Source: Myxococcales bacterium
Lineage (GTDB): Bacteria > Myxococcota_A > Polyangia > Haliangiales > Haliangiaceae
Assembly (NCBI GenBank): GCA_016707895.1
Contig: JADJGV010000034.1
Coordinates: 744,001 to 808,000, forward strand
Direction of reading: 5' to 3'
DNA length: 64,000 nucleotides
Every line of letters begins with the position of its first letter. Position 1 is the first letter of the stretch. A program made the translations under genes and the position numbers. The notes under the pieces were generated by a model that saw only the letters and a program-made list of their open reading frames with translations, had not been told where the DNA came from and searched no databases. Positions 11,609-23,576 of this stretch are shown piece after piece.

Positions 11609-12070
11609 CTACTTGCTCGCGGGCGTGGGCGGCGTCGGCTTGCCGGCGGGCGGCTTGCTCATCGGCTTGCCGGCGTCCGCGGCCCGGTCGGCGCTGGAGG
11701 TGGCGGCGCTGAACTTGTCGGGGCCGGGCTTGTCGGCGCCGGGCTTGTCGGGGCCGGGCTTGTCGGCGCCGCTGGCCTTGGCGGCGTCGACGCGCTTGCC
11801 GGCGTCGCCCATCTTGCTCGGCGCCGGGCCCAGCTCGGCCACCGGCGGCGAGGTCTTCCACTCGCGCATCGCCTGGTCGCCCGGGCGATCGACGTGGATC
11901 TTGTCGTCGACCGAGCGCACCCAGCTCAGCGGGATGTAGTGATGCGTCCCGGTGGCGTCGCGGGTGAGCTTGATGGTGTCGCTGCCCTCGATGTGATCGA
12001 CCACGGCGAACTGGACGTTGTTCGAGCAGACGACGGGCGTGTTGGGCTTGATCTGGTTTGCGTTGAGCAT
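11609..12070 (-). CDS. DUF2171-like small protein with Pro/Lys tail
   Basis: A 153-aa protein in two parts. Residues 1-80 (MLNANQIKPNTPVVCSNNVQ, AVVDHIEGSDTIKLTRD, HHYIPLSWVRSVDDKIHVDR) match the pattern of DUF2171 proteins, small PRC-barrel-like beta domains whose role is unknown. Residues 80-153 are a low-complexity tail of Asp-Lys-Pro-Gly repeats (GADKPGPDKP) and Pro/Lys, likely disordered. There is no signal peptide, so it is probably cytoplasmic. The start at 12070 is supported by a sigma-54-type promoter whose -12 box ends 12 nt upstream; longer upstream frames lack this. It follows the small membrane protein at 12193 on the same strand, and each has its own promoter. Confidence 0.7.
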   Translation of the reverse strand: MLNANQIKPNTPVVCSNNVQFAVVDHIEGSDTIKLTRDATGTHHYIPLSWVRSVDDKIHVDRPGDQAMREWKTSPPVAELGPAPSKMGDAGKRVDAAKASGADKPGPDKPGADKPGPDKFSAATSSADRAADAGKPMSKPPAGKPTPPTPASK

Positions 12071-12082
12071 GGCCGTCGCCAG

Positions 12083-12097
12083 TGCACCCGGCGTGCC
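12083..12097 (-). promoter_or_regulatory. Sigma-54-type promoter, leaderless spacing (DUF2171 gene)
   Basis: Minus strand GGCACG-CCGG-GTGCA with GG-N10-GC spacing. The box ends 12 nt before the ATG at 12070. Confidence 0.55.
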
Positions 12098-12192
12098 GTC
12101 GCGGGAGGCCGCGCGGCGCGCGCTGCGGGCCATCGCCGCGGGCATCGCGCGCGGGAACGCGCGCGCGGGGGCGCACGGTGCGCGTGCGGCGC

Positions 12193-12429
12193 TCACGCGC
12201 GGCGGCCCGCGACCAGCCACGCCAGCAGCGCGCCGGCGCCGCTGGCCACCGCGATCGCCGTCATGGGCCGCTTCCGCACGGCCGCGAGGACGCCGCTGGG
12301 CGCGGCGGGCGGGGCGCGCGGTTCGGGATCGAGGGGCCGCAGCGGGTTGCCGTCGTCATCGAGGTTTGCGTGCGCGGCTAGATCGCTCGCGCGACGCGCG
12401 GTGGGGTAGGGGCCGGTGGTGGTCGCCAT
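12193..12429 (-). CDS. Small membrane-anchored protein, DUF883/ElaB-like C-terminus
   Basis: A 78-aa protein with a polar N-terminal half and a C-terminal block AAVRKRPMTAIAVASGAG then ALLAWLVAGRRA. That ending (basic residues, Pro, one glycine-rich helix, terminal Arg pair) resembles the tail of DUF883/YqjD-ElaB proteins, which in E. coli anchor ribosomes or respond to stationary phase; the match here is to the tail only. Upstream are GGAG at about -9 and a sigma-54-type element GGTCCGGACCTTGCA ending exactly 12 nt before the ATG. Confidence 0.65.
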   Translation of the reverse strand: MATTTGPYPTARRASDLAAHANLDDDGNPLRPLDPEPRAPPAAPSGVLAAVRKRPMTAIAVASGAGALLAWLVAGRRA

Positions 12430-12441
12430 GCGCGGCTCCGT

Positions 12442-12456
12442 TGCAAGGTCCGGACC
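12442..12456 (-). promoter_or_regulatory. Sigma-54-type promoter, leaderless spacing (small membrane protein)
   Basis: Minus strand GGTCC-GGACC-TTGCA, GG-N10-GC spacing, ending 12 nt before the ATG at 12429. The -24 half is of the GGTCCG type, as at 29454 and 43473. Confidence 0.5.
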
Positions 12457-12466
12457 GCGCGCGCGG

Positions 12467-13378
12467 TCACTGCGGCACGTGGTGCGCCCACAGGAAGCAC
12501 ATCTCGTCCTCGGCCGAGAGCCCGAAGTTGACCGTCTGGTTCGATTGGTTGTCGAAGTCGCAGGTGAGCCGGAGCCGCGCGTCGGGGCCGACGGTGATCG
12601 GCGCGAACTGGTCGAGGGGGCGATCGGCCCAGTCGGTCGAGTCGTGGAGCACCAGCGGGCTCGGATCGCCGGCGGTGCGCAGGAGCTCGACGGTGGCGCG
12701 CCGGCCCCACTGGTGGGTGTGGGCGGTGGTCGCGAACAGCCGCGTGCCGGCGGGCAGCGCGTGCTCGCTGGTGAGGTGCGCGGTGGTGTGGGCGGCGATG
12801 CTGATCGCCGAGTTGCCGGTGAAGGTCAGCGCGACCGGGGCCAGCGCGGCGCCCGCGTCGGCGAGCTCGAGCGTGACCGTGCCGCCGATCGCCAGCGGCT
12901 GATCGCCGGCGTTGAGGTAGTGCATCTCGAGGTGGACGCCCTGGTGCGCGGTGATCGGCAGGCCGGCGCCGTCGGGGTACGCCAGCGCCGCGGTCGGCTG
13001 CTGCGCGATCGTCAGGATGCCGCTGCCGGGGCCGCCGCCGGCGAACGCGCCGCACGGCGTCGGCGTCGCGGTCGGCGCCTCGGTGGTGAGCGTCGCGATG
13101 ACGTGGTGCGTGCCGTCGGTGAGGTCGGAGCGCACCGCGCGCACCATCCGCGGCGCCGCGTTGCCGAGGTCGACCACCAGGCACACCGTCGCCTCCTGGC
13201 CCGGGGCGATCGTGAGCGGCCCGATCTGCGCGCGGCGCGACTCGACCACGGTCGGATCGGCCGCGTCGGCGGGTGGCCCGTCGCTCCCGGCGTCGAGCGC
13301 GGGCGGCGCGCTGCGGTCGTCGGTGCACGCGGCGGCGAGACCGACGAGGAGGGCGGCGAGCACGGTGAGCGAGCGCAT
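12467..13378 (-). CDS. Copper type II monooxygenase-like (PHM/DBM fold) lipoprotein
   Basis: A 303-aa lipoprotein (MRSLTVLAALLVGLAAAC) with an Asp/Ala/Pro linker and two jelly-roll-like domains of the peptidylglycine/dopamine monooxygenase type. Putative copper-binding positions are the HH of GTHHVIATL, the HLEMHYLN pair, TTAHTHQWG and the C-terminal AEDEMCFLWAHH with its Met. In the true monooxygenases such His/Met residues hold CuH and CuM; whether both sites are complete here cannot be judged by eye. It has a paralogue at 33818-34744 with the same DGTHH... DDEMCF order. Likely role: copper-dependent oxidation or copper binding at the cell surface. No clear promoter box was found. Confidence 0.75.
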   Translation of the reverse strand: MRSLTVLAALLVGLAAACTDDRSAPPALDAGSDGPPADAADPTVVESRRAQIGPLTIAPGQEATVCLVVDLGNAAPRMVRAVRSDLTDGTHHVIATLTTEAPTATPTPCGAFAGGGPGSGILTIAQQPTAALAYPDGAGLPITAHQGVHLEMHYLNAGDQPLAIGGTVTLELADAGAALAPVALTFTGNSAISIAAHTTAHLTSEHALPAGTRLFATTAHTHQWGRRATVELLRTAGDPSPLVLHDSTDWADRPLDQFAPITVGPDARLRLTCDFDNQSNQTVNFGLSAEDEMCFLWAHHVPQ

Positions 13379-13614
13379 CGCTCTACGTGACCGCGCCGCC
13401 CGGGCGTTGTCACGCGGATCGAATGGCGGCGACCTGGTGGTGTGCGGTGGCGCACCGATGAGGCGCCCGCGCACGGTCCGCGCACGGTCCTGGGACCCGC
13501 CGCTCGCGGGCGCCCCACGTGGAAGACAGGCACCGCGCCGCGCCGGTCGCGTGGTCGCGAAGCGGGGCCCGCGCCCTGCGCGTCGCACGCGCGGTGGGCG
13601 CGTCGGCCGGCGCC

Positions 13615-13630
13615 GGGCACGGCCGATGCA
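13615..13630 (+). promoter_or_regulatory. Sigma-54-type promoter, leaderless spacing (DUF2279 gene)
   Basis: GGCACG-GCCG-ATGCA, with GG at 13616-13617 and GC at 13628-13629. It ends 12 nt before the ATG at 13643. Confidence 0.5.
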
Positions 13631-13642
13631 GCTGATGACAGC

Positions 13643-14707
13643 ATGCGCCGTCACCGCTCGCTGGCGCTGCTCGTGGTGGCGGCCTTGGCCGCCCCGCCGG
13701 TCCTCGCGCAGCCGGTGCCCGCGTGGTCGCCGCCGCCACCAGCGGCGCCGATCGCCGCGGTGGCGCTCCCGCCGATCGCCGCGGTGGCGCCCCCGGCGTC
13801 CGCGGCGTCGGACGCGCCCGAGCCGGCCGACGCGTCCGCGCCGGGCGCCCCGCCGCTCGACGGGGATCACCCCACCAACCGCAGCCTCGTGCTGTCGGCG
13901 GCCGGCGCCGTCGGCATCTACGCCGTGCTGTATGGCTGGCTCAGCCTGGCGTGGTTCGTCCGCACCACCGACGCCGACCACTTCGCGTTTCACGACGAGG
14001 GATGGTTCGGCCCCGACACCTACGCCGGCGGCGCCGACAAGCTCGGCCACCTGTGGGGCAACTACGCGATGACCCGCGGCGTGAGCCGGATCCTGCAGTA
14101 CGGCGGCTGGCCGCGGACGGGCAGCGTCCTCGTCGCCGGCGGGTTGTCGCTGGGGTTCTTCACCGTGTCGGAGATCAAGGACGGCTACAAGGTCGAGTAC
14201 GGCTTCTCGTACGGCGACATGATCGCCAACACCGCCGGCGTCGCGCTCGGGGTGCTGCTCGAGTTCGTGCCGGCGCTCGATCGCCGGTTCGACGTGCGCA
14301 TGAGCTACCTGCCGTCGGACGAGTACCTGGCGCGCCTCGAGGAGGCCGGCCCGTTCAACACGCCCGAGGACTACTCGGGGCAGACCGTGCTGGTGGCTTA
14401 CCACCTGGGGTCGATCCCCGCGGTGCGCGCGCGGCTGGGCTGGGTGCAATACCTCGACCTGTCGATCGGCTACCGCGCCCGCAACTACCTGCCGCTGCCC
14501 GACGACGGCGCCGACCGCTCGCAGGAGCTGTTCGCCGGCATCTCGCTCGACGTGCAGGCGATGGCCGCGGCGATCGCCGGCCGCGGCGTCGGCGGCCGGG
14601 TGCTCAACTTCGTCACCGAGATGTACCAGCCGCCGTTCACCACGCTCGAGCTGGGCGCCGCGACCCGCGCCAGCGCGCAGCCGATGGGCTCGGCGATGAC
14701 GCCGTGA
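13643..14707 (+). CDS. DUF2279 family exported protein
   Basis: A 354-aa protein with signal peptide MRRHRSLALLVVAALAAPPVLAQ split at AQ, a Pro/Ala linker to about residue 70, then a DUF2279-type domain: transmembrane segment LSAAGAVGIYAVLYGWLSLAW, GGADKLGHLWGNYAMTR, YGGW, and EIKDGYKVEYGFSYGDMIAN with NTAGVALGVLLEFVP. DUF2279 proteins (YfiM-like) are predicted envelope proteins with no assigned activity; the conserved His/Asp/Glu set hints at a membrane hydrolase-like site. It is longer than the usual domain at both ends. The gene is convergent with the next, and the two stop codons sit 3 nt apart in a 17-bp palindrome (14701-14717). Confidence 0.82.
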   Translation: MRRHRSLALLVVAALAAPPVLAQPVPAWSPPPPAAPIAAVALPPIAAVAPPASAASDAPEPADASAPGAPPLDGDHPTNRSLVLSAAGAVGIYAVLYGWLSLAWFVRTTDADHFAFHDEGWFGPDTYAGGADKLGHLWGNYAMTRGVSRILQYGGWPRTGSVLVAGGLSLGFFTVSEIKDGYKVEYGFSYGDMIANTAGVALGVLLEFVPALDRRFDVRMSYLPSDEYLARLEEAGPFNTPEDYSGQTVLVAYHLGSIPAVRARLGWVQYLDLSIGYRARNYLPLPDDGADRSQELFAGISLDVQAMAAAIAGRGVGGRVLNFVTEMYQPPFTTLELGAATRASAQPMGSAMTP

Positions 14708-14710
14708 CCG

Positions 14711-15646
14711 TCACGGCAGCGCGACGTCGATCCACACCGGCCAGTGATCCGACAGCGCGATCGCGCGCTCGACCCCGCCGGGCGTGGCCGCCGCGCCGCG
14801 GACGTACAGCGAGTCGAGGCGCGCCGCGACCAGCCCGGCGAACTGCTCGGTCGGTCCCAGCGCCGCGGTCGGCGTCGCGTAGCCGACCTGGCGCATGTAG
14901 CCGTCGATCACCGGCGCCTGATCGGTGTCGACCACGGTCGAGCCGGGCAGGTCGGGCACCGCGCCGCCGGTCCAGACGTAGGGGTTGGTGTTGAGGTCGC
15001 CGCCGACCACCGCCGGGGCCGGCGCGTCGAGCACCGCCGGGCGCAGCTGCAAGATGCGATCGCCGGCGTTGAGGCGGGTGTCGAGGTGCAGATCGACCAC
15101 GCGCAGCGCGGTCGCGCCGACCCGGACGTCGGCGGCCAGGGCCCGCCGCGGCACCTGGCTGAACGCCAGGTCGGCGTAGGGCAGCTCCATCACCTGCACC
15201 CGCTCCAGCGGCCAGCGCGACAGGATCGCCGGCCCATGGGTGCCGTCGCCCTCGATGCGCTCGGGCGCGTACGCGTAGCCGAGGTCGAGGGCCGCCGCCA
15301 GGCGCCCGGCCCGCGCGCCGCCCTCGCCGGGGTGGGCCTCGATCTCTTGCAGCAGAATCACGTCGGCGGCGGCCAGCGCCGGTGTGGCGCGGATCGCGGC
15401 GGCCAGGCCGTCGACGTTGGCGCCCTTGGCGACGTTCCAGGTGACCACCCGCAGGCGTGCCGGCGGCGTCGACGGCGCGTGCGGCGGCGGCGCGCTTTCC
15501 GGCGTCAGCGGCCCGGTGATCACGTCGGCGTCGACCCACTCAGATGGCGGCCCCAGATCGGTCGTGCAACCGGCGAGCGCCAGCGCCGCGAGCGTCGCGA
15601 GCGCCACCGCCGGAGCGGTCGGGGCGGCCGCGTTGACGGGCGACAT
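14711..15646 (-). CDS. Endonuclease/exonuclease/phosphatase-family lipoprotein
   Basis: A 311-aa lipoprotein (lipobox LAGC after a long h-region) carrying an EEP-fold domain, the DNase I/exonuclease III/phospholipase superfamily. Seen motifs are RLRVVTWNVAKGAN (Asn), DVILLQEIEAHPGEGG (metal-binding Glu), HGPAILSRWPL, VVDLHLDT, APAVVGGDLNTNPY (Asp, Asn) and the C-terminal ALSDHWPVWIDV (Asp-His), so the catalytic set looks complete. Being lipid-anchored outside the cytoplasm, it more likely attacks environmental nucleic acid, phospholipid or a phosphoester than chromosomal DNA. TAGGCT 6 nt before the ATG suggests a leaderless mRNA. Confidence 0.88.
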   Translation of the reverse strand: MSPVNAAAPTAPAVALATLAALALAGCTTDLGPPSEWVDADVITGPLTPESAPPPHAPSTPPARLRVVTWNVAKGANVDGLAAAIRATPALAAADVILLQEIEAHPGEGGARAGRLAAALDLGYAYAPERIEGDGTHGPAILSRWPLERVQVMELPYADLAFSQVPRRALAADVRVGATALRVVDLHLDTRLNAGDRILQLRPAVLDAPAPAVVGGDLNTNPYVWTGGAVPDLPGSTVVDTDQAPVIDGYMRQVGYATPTAALGPTEQFAGLVAARLDSLYVRGAAATPGGVERAIALSDHWPVWIDVALP

Positions 15647-15711
15647 CTGATGAGCCTACGCGCGCGCGGGCCGCGGCCGTGCCGAAATCGGCGGCGGCCG
15701 GTCCGGCGCGA

Positions 15712-16932
15712 TCAGCCGACCGCGACCACGATCGCCGCCTGCACCGTGCCGATCGCCGCGCCGAGCACGCCGCCCAGCGAGACCAGGATCCACTCGTCCT
15801 CCTCGAACACGCCGCGCAGCACCCGCTCGAACTCGGCCTTGTCCATCGCCGCCAGCGAGCGCTCGAGCGTGTCGGCGATGCCGAGCTGGGCGCGCAGCGG
15901 CGCGTCGAGGGCCTCGATCACCGCCGGCGCGGTGACGGTGAGCTCGGCGGTGACCGCGGCGATCACCCGGGCCTTGACCTCCGGCGTCGGCGCGGCGCCG
16001 GCGGCCATGGCGGCGAAGTTCAACAGCGGCCCCAGCTCGCGCTCGAGGGTGGCGGTGGCGACGGCCACCAGCCGATCGCCGCCGCGCGCCACCACGTGGG
16101 CCACCAGATCCTTGGGGCCGATCACCTCGGTCGACAGCATCGCCGCGTACTCGCGCGAGATCTCTTCCTGGCGCGCCGGGAACAGGCCCTGGAACGGGAA
16201 CACGCCCAGGTAGTAGGTGCGCTTGAGCGGGCGGAAGATCATCTGGATCGCGAACCAGTTGTTGACCAGGCCGTCGATGGCGCCGATCAGCGGCAGCAGC
16301 CACCACTTCTCGAGCGCGGCGTAGCCGCCGACCTCGAGCAGGCCGATCAGGAAGCCGAGCACCGCGCCGTACCAGATCACCACCTGCAGCTCGCGGCGGC
16401 CGACCCGCTGGAACAGCCGGGCCAGGCGGTCGGCGTTGGAGCCCGAGAGCTGCTCGACGATCAGCCCGCGGACGTCGATCACCTCGTGCAGCAGCGGCCG
16501 CAGGTCGCGGACCAGCGCGGCCACCACCGGCCGGGTCAGGGGCCCGAGTTGACCGATCAGCTGGTCGCGCACCGGCGGCGGCAGGCCCTCCCAGATGCCC
16601 GGCTTGATCGCCTCGAGCGCAGCGCGGGTGAGCGCCGGGCCGCGGGCCTGCAGGTGGGGCGCCAGCAGGTCGGCCAGCTTGGCCGGATCGATCGTGTCGA
16701 GCAGGGTGTCGACCCCGACCCCGGTCTTGGCCACGGTGTCGGCGACGCCGCTGGCGAACTTGGGCGCGCGCCGCTGCACCACGCCCTGCCAGCCGAGGTG
16801 CCAGCTGGGCGGTCCCACGCCGACCCACCGCGCCGGGTGGAACAGCATCTTGATCGCCACCCACTTGCACGTGTAGCCGATGATGGCGCCCACCACCGGC
16901 AGGAAGATCAGGATCTGGACGAAGTGCGACAC
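15712..16932 (-). CDS. DUF445 family membrane protein
   Basis: A 406-aa DUF445/YheB-type protein. The start VSHFVQILIFLPVVGAIIGY and CKWVAIKMLFHPAR (the family's NWxAIxxLFxP equivalent) form the first membrane hairpin. A second copy of the motif follows at GAIDGLVNNWFAIQMIFRP, and a C-terminal helix LVSLGGVLGAAIGTVQAAIV closes it. The middle is helical and charged. The biochemical role of the family is not settled. Start is GTG at 16932, with TATCCT and GGAAGG upstream. Its 5' region contains the 39-bp repeat array at 17003-17198, which may bear on its expression. Confidence 0.88.
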   Translation of the reverse strand: MSHFVQILIFLPVVGAIIGYTCKWVAIKMLFHPARWVGVGPPSWHLGWQGVVQRRAPKFASGVADTVAKTGVGVDTLLDTIDPAKLADLLAPHLQARGPALTRAALEAIKPGIWEGLPPPVRDQLIGQLGPLTRPVVAALVRDLRPLLHEVIDVRGLIVEQLSGSNADRLARLFQRVGRRELQVVIWYGAVLGFLIGLLEVGGYAALEKWWLLPLIGAIDGLVNNWFAIQMIFRPLKRTYYLGVFPFQGLFPARQEEISREYAAMLSTEVIGPKDLVAHVVARGGDRLVAVATATLERELGPLLNFAAMAAGAAPTPEVKARVIAAVTAELTVTAPAVIEALDAPLRAQLGIADTLERSLAAMDKAEFERVLRGVFEEDEWILVSLGGVLGAAIGTVQAAIVVAVG

Positions 16933-17002
16933 CCTTCCGCGAGGATAGCCCGGGCCGCCCGTCGCCCGGCGGCGCGATCCGCGGTGAGAGGCCGTGTAAC
17001 CG

Positions 17003-17198
17003 CGGTCTCACGTGGGAGATGGCCGGGAGCGGGGTGGGCCAGCGATCTCCCACGTGGTGGATGGCGCGGCGGGCGGGCCAGCGATCTCCCACGTGGTGGA
17101 TGGCGCGGCGGGCGGGCCAGCGATCTCCCACGTGGTGGATGGCGCGGCGGGCGGGCCAGCGATCTCCCACGTGGGGGATGGCCGGGGGCGCGGGGGGC
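17003..17198. repeat. Five-unit 39-bp tandem repeat with CACGTG palindromes
   Basis: The unit starts GCGATCTCCCACGTGGTGG at 17042, 17081, 17120 and 17159, an exact 39-bp period, with a diverged unit at about 17003. The inner units are near identical. The outer two differ and are almost self-complementary around CCCACGTGGG. The array fills the space between the 3D-domain gene and the start of the DUF445 gene. 39 is a multiple of three, so both strands stay open, but no start or coding signature supports a gene. There are no unique spacers, so it is not CRISPR. Confidence 0.85.
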
Positions 17199-17218
17199 GG
17201 GGCGGGAGCGGCCTGCGC

Positions 17219-18112
17219 TCAGATCGAGCCGGCGGCCGAGCGGCGGACGCCGCCGCCCTTCTGGGTGCAGCGGCCGGCGCCGCTCCAGACCTCGACGCTC
17301 TTGGACCAGCTGTGGCTGCCGCCCCGGCGCGCGAGCGCCTTGTAGTAGGCGCGGCGCCCGACGAACAGGTCGAGCTGCTTGCCGTCGATGCCGCCGCCGG
17401 TGTCGACCGCGACCACGCAGCCGTCGTGGACGAAGCCGCCGACCCCGGCCGGGCCTGGCATGCGCAGGCCATCGAGCGCCGGGATGTACAGCAGGCTGCC
17501 CATCTTGACGACCTTGGGGTCGACGGCGACCGAGCGGTACGGGACCAGGGCCCGGCCCGAGCCGCCGGTGCCCCAGGCCTTGCTGGCCGGGACGATGTGG
17601 AAGCAGCGACGCCCGCACGCACAGCGGGACGCGACGTTGACCAGGCGGCCGTCGCGGAGCCGGCCGGTGCCCTGCATCGCGACCTGGGCGGCGAACGCTG
17701 GGGTCACGTGGGCGAGGGGCACGCACGCCTGGTCGTTGAGCGGGATCAAGGCGGGCGCGGCGGGCGCCGCCGGGGCCGCGACCGGCGCGCCGGCGGCCAG
17801 CGCCACATCGTCGTCGCCGTTGTCGTTGGCGGCGGGGGCGGAGCCCATCTCGGCCTCGTGGATGATGAAGTAGAAGGTCATCTGGAACCGCCCGATCGGC
17901 GCCTCGGCGGGCGTCGGCGCCGGCAGCACCCGGGCCGCGACGGCGGGCGCCGGCGCGACGATCGGCGGGGTCATCTCGAGCCGCTGGCTCGGGCGATCGC
18001 ACGCGGCGAATCCGAGCCCGGCCGCCATCCAGGCGACGCTGCGTCTCCGGAAGCGGTCCAGGGTCGCGCGGAGGGCCCGAGCGGCGCGGCGGAGAGCATC
18101 GGTGATTCGCAT
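17219..18112 (-). CDS. 3D-domain (DPBB-fold) cell-wall lipoprotein-like protein
   Basis: A 297-aa exported protein. After a basic start there is a hydrophobic AWMAAGLGFAAC signal with a lipobox-like end, a long Ala/Pro linker, and a C-terminal 3D domain (about 120-270). The three-Asp signature is visible in CVVAVDTGGGIDGKQLDLFV, preceded by YRSVAVDPKVVKMGSLLYIP, as in MltA-like lytic transglycosylases and RpfB/YocH-type proteins that cut or bind peptidoglycan. Two Cys pairs (CACGRRC) are unusual. It has no full MltA barrel, so it may bind rather than cut. A long, hairpin-rich 5' region precedes it. Confidence 0.82.
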   Translation of the reverse strand: MRITDALRRAARALRATLDRFRRRSVAWMAAGLGFAACDRPSQRLEMTPPIVAPAPAVAARVLPAPTPAEAPIGRFQMTFYFIIHEAEMGSAPAANDNGDDDVALAAGAPVAAPAAPAAPALIPLNDQACVPLAHVTPAFAAQVAMQGTGRLRDGRLVNVASRCACGRRCFHIVPASKAWGTGGSGRALVPYRSVAVDPKVVKMGSLLYIPALDGLRMPGPAGVGGFVHDGCVVAVDTGGGIDGKQLDLFVGRRAYYKALARRGGSHSWSKSVEVWSGAGRCTQKGGGVRRSAAGSI

Positions 18113-18329
18113 GGTTGCCTCGCGCTGCGGGTTCCTTCCGGTGGCCATGCCTCCGGCGATCACCCGCATGGTTCGCCTCGTCCGAGCCATCCCCGCGTAT
18201 GCGTTGGGACGACCCTTGGAGGGCTGCGGTTGGAGCGGTTCCTCTACGGGGAACCGAAATACTACCCAGGATCGGCGCGGCCGTGGGCCGAAAATCGACC
18301 GGGCGATCGGATTGGTTGGACCGTCGGCG
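18113..18329 (-). other. Possible structured 5' leader of the 3D-domain gene
   Basis: On the minus strand this 217-nt gap holds a 7-bp hairpin CGGTTCC/GGAACCG (loop CCGTAGA) and, nearer the gene, GCGGGT...ACCCGC enclosing CCGG/CCGG and GGC-ATG-GCC. It is less GC-rich than its surroundings. I compared it with what I remember of the c-di-GMP (GEMM) and c-di-AMP (ydaO) riboswitches, which can control wall enzymes, and neither consensus fits. Confidence 0.3.
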
Positions 18330-19316
18330 CTAGGCGGCCAGCAGCGCGCGCAGCACGAACGACCCGAGCCAGTGGCCGCCGGCGTAGCTCGGCGACGCGA
18401 TCGCGGCGATCGCCGCGGCGAGATGCGGGTCGGCCAGCGCGCGCAGGCGCGTCGCGCGCGGGTCACCGGCGGGCAGCGCGGCGGCGATCTCGCGCGCCAT
18501 CCACGCGCGGCTGGCGCCGAGGCCGTCGAGGTGCACCAGCCGACCGTCGTCGCGATCGGCGGCGCGCGGCGGCGGCCACGCGATCGTCGCCAGCTCGGGC
18601 AGCGCGCGATCGATCCAGGCCGCGAGCTCGGCCGGCGCCAGCGCCCGCGCCATCAGCGCGGCGGCGCCGAGCCCGGGCGACAGGAAGTCCTCGCCCGACG
18701 GCTCGAGGTGCAGCGCCGGCCCGCGATCGCCGTCGTGCAGGCGGCGCGCGGCGGCGGCGATCCGTTCGGCGATTTCGGGCGCGCCGGTTGCCCGGGCCCA
18801 GTCGATCGCCAGCGCCGCGGCGAACGCCGACTGCGCGTGGGTGCCCGCGCGCACCGCGTGGGGCAGCCGCTCGAGCCACGCCGCGATCCGCTCAGCGGCC
18901 AGCGCGGCCAGGGGCGCGGCGTCGCCGGCCCAGGTCGCGGCCCGCGGCCACGCGGCCAGCTCCCCATGGAGCGCGCACAGCCAGGCCAGGCCGTACGGTC
19001 GCTCGAAGCTCGGGTGGGCGTGGAGGTACGCCAGCTCGCCGGCCCAGGCGTCGGCGGTGAACGAGCCGGCCAGCGCCGCCTCCGCGTCGGCGGCCAGCGG
19101 GTGGGCCGGCCAGCGGCGGGCGAAGGCGGCCAGGGTCCAGTGGCCGTGGACCGCCGAGTGCCAGTCGAACGCGCCCCAGAAGATCGGGTAGAGCCCCCGG
19201 GGGGTGACGGCGGCGTCGTCGGCGACGACGTGGGTCAGGTGGTACGGGTGCGGGCGATGGATCGCCGCGAGGGCGAGCGCGGCGGCGTGGGCCGCGGCGC
19301 TCGCGTCGGCTACCAC
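18330..19316 (-). CDS. DUF2891 family protein
   Basis: A 328-aa cytoplasmic-looking helical protein with the DUF2891 motifs in order: FWGAFDWHSAVHGHW, SFERPYGLAWL, RAGTHAQSAFAAALA, EPSGEDFLSPGLGAAALM, HLDGLGASRAWM and YAGGHWLGSFVLRAL. The many conserved His, Trp, Asp and Glu suggest an alpha/alpha-toroid enzyme, possibly a glycan-acting one, but no activity is established. The GTG start at 19316 overlaps the stop of the upstream membrane-protein gene by 7 nt, so the pair is coupled. Confidence 0.85.
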   Translation of the reverse strand: MVADASAAAHAAALALAAIHRPHPYHLTHVVADDAAVTPRGLYPIFWGAFDWHSAVHGHWTLAAFARRWPAHPLAADAEAALAGSFTADAWAGELAYLHAHPSFERPYGLAWLCALHGELAAWPRAATWAGDAAPLAALAAERIAAWLERLPHAVRAGTHAQSAFAAALAIDWARATGAPEIAERIAAAARRLHDGDRGPALHLEPSGEDFLSPGLGAAALMARALAPAELAAWIDRALPELATIAWPPPRAADRDDGRLVHLDGLGASRAWMAREIAAALPAGDPRATRLRALADPHLAAAIAAIASPSYAGGHWLGSFVLRALLAA

Positions 19317-19753
19317 CAGCGGCCGCCGTACTTGTTGGTGACGTAGGCCATCAGGACCGCGGCGACGATCGCGACGACGCCGAGCAGCGACTGGAACGGC
19401 AGCACCTTCTTCTGCATCTCCATGGCCTTCTGCTCGGCCGGCGAGTCGCCGGGGATCCACTTGGCCACCAGCGGCATGCCGAACAGGAAGCCCAGGCCCA
19501 GCTCGGCGACCAGCGTGCCGACCGCCGCCAGCAAGATCGACATCGGGAAGCCCGACGCGGTCATGTCGTTCATGTGCGGCAGCATCCGGGCCGCGTTGAT
19601 GATGCCCCAGACGAGCAGCACCACGCCGATGATCCCCTGGAACGGGACCAGCTTGTCGATCAGATCCTTGGCCTGGGGCTTCTGGGCGATGATCAGCCCC
19701 GACAGCGCCAGGACGCCAGCCAGCGTGAGCATGATGACGGTGATCCAGTTCAT
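19310..19753 (-). CDS. Small four-helix inner-membrane protein
   Basis: A 147-aa protein with four predicted membrane helices: TVIMLTLAGVLALSGLII, GIIGVVLLVWGIINAARM, SILLAAVGTLVAELGLGFL and LLGVVAIVAAVLMAYV. KLVPFQGIIGVV and KVLPFQSLLGVV show an internal repeat, so it looks like a duplicated two-helix unit with matching cytoplasmic PFQ motifs. A good Shine-Dalgarno (AGGAGG) and TAGGAT lie upstream. It is first in a two-gene operon with the DUF2891 protein. I do not recognise the family. Confidence 0.75.
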   Translation of the reverse strand: MNWITVIMLTLAGVLALSGLIIAQKPQAKDLIDKLVPFQGIIGVVLLVWGIINAARMLPHMNDMTASGFPMSILLAAVGTLVAELGLGFLFGMPLVAKWIPGDSPAEQKAMEMQKKVLPFQSLLGVVAIVAAVLMAYVTNKYGGRWW

Positions 19754-19812
19754 GCGGTCCTCCTGGCGGCGATCCTACGCCGGCCGCCGCGGCCCGGGGG
19801 CGCGGCGCGCGA

Positions 19813-23475
<3,663 letters not shown>

Positions 23476-23576
23476 CGCCCGTCGGTAGCACGAAGCCCGG
23501 GCCGGGCCAACGGGCCGGGCGCCGGGCCGCGATCGCCGCCGCGTCACATCGGCGGCGGGGCCGGGCACTACCGGGC

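Noticed and set aside
17003..17198. Possible CRISPR array
   Set aside because: The period is 39 bp with no unique spacers between repeats, and no cas genes are present.
18113..18329. GEMM or ydaO riboswitch before the 3D-domain gene
   Set aside because: The conserved GCAAA/GACGCAAAGC or GAACCCG...CAGCUAACCUCG segments as I remember them are absent.
23476..23576. Cobalamin riboswitch before metH
   Set aside because: The gap is about 100 nt with no B12-box-like sequence and only short GC palindromes.
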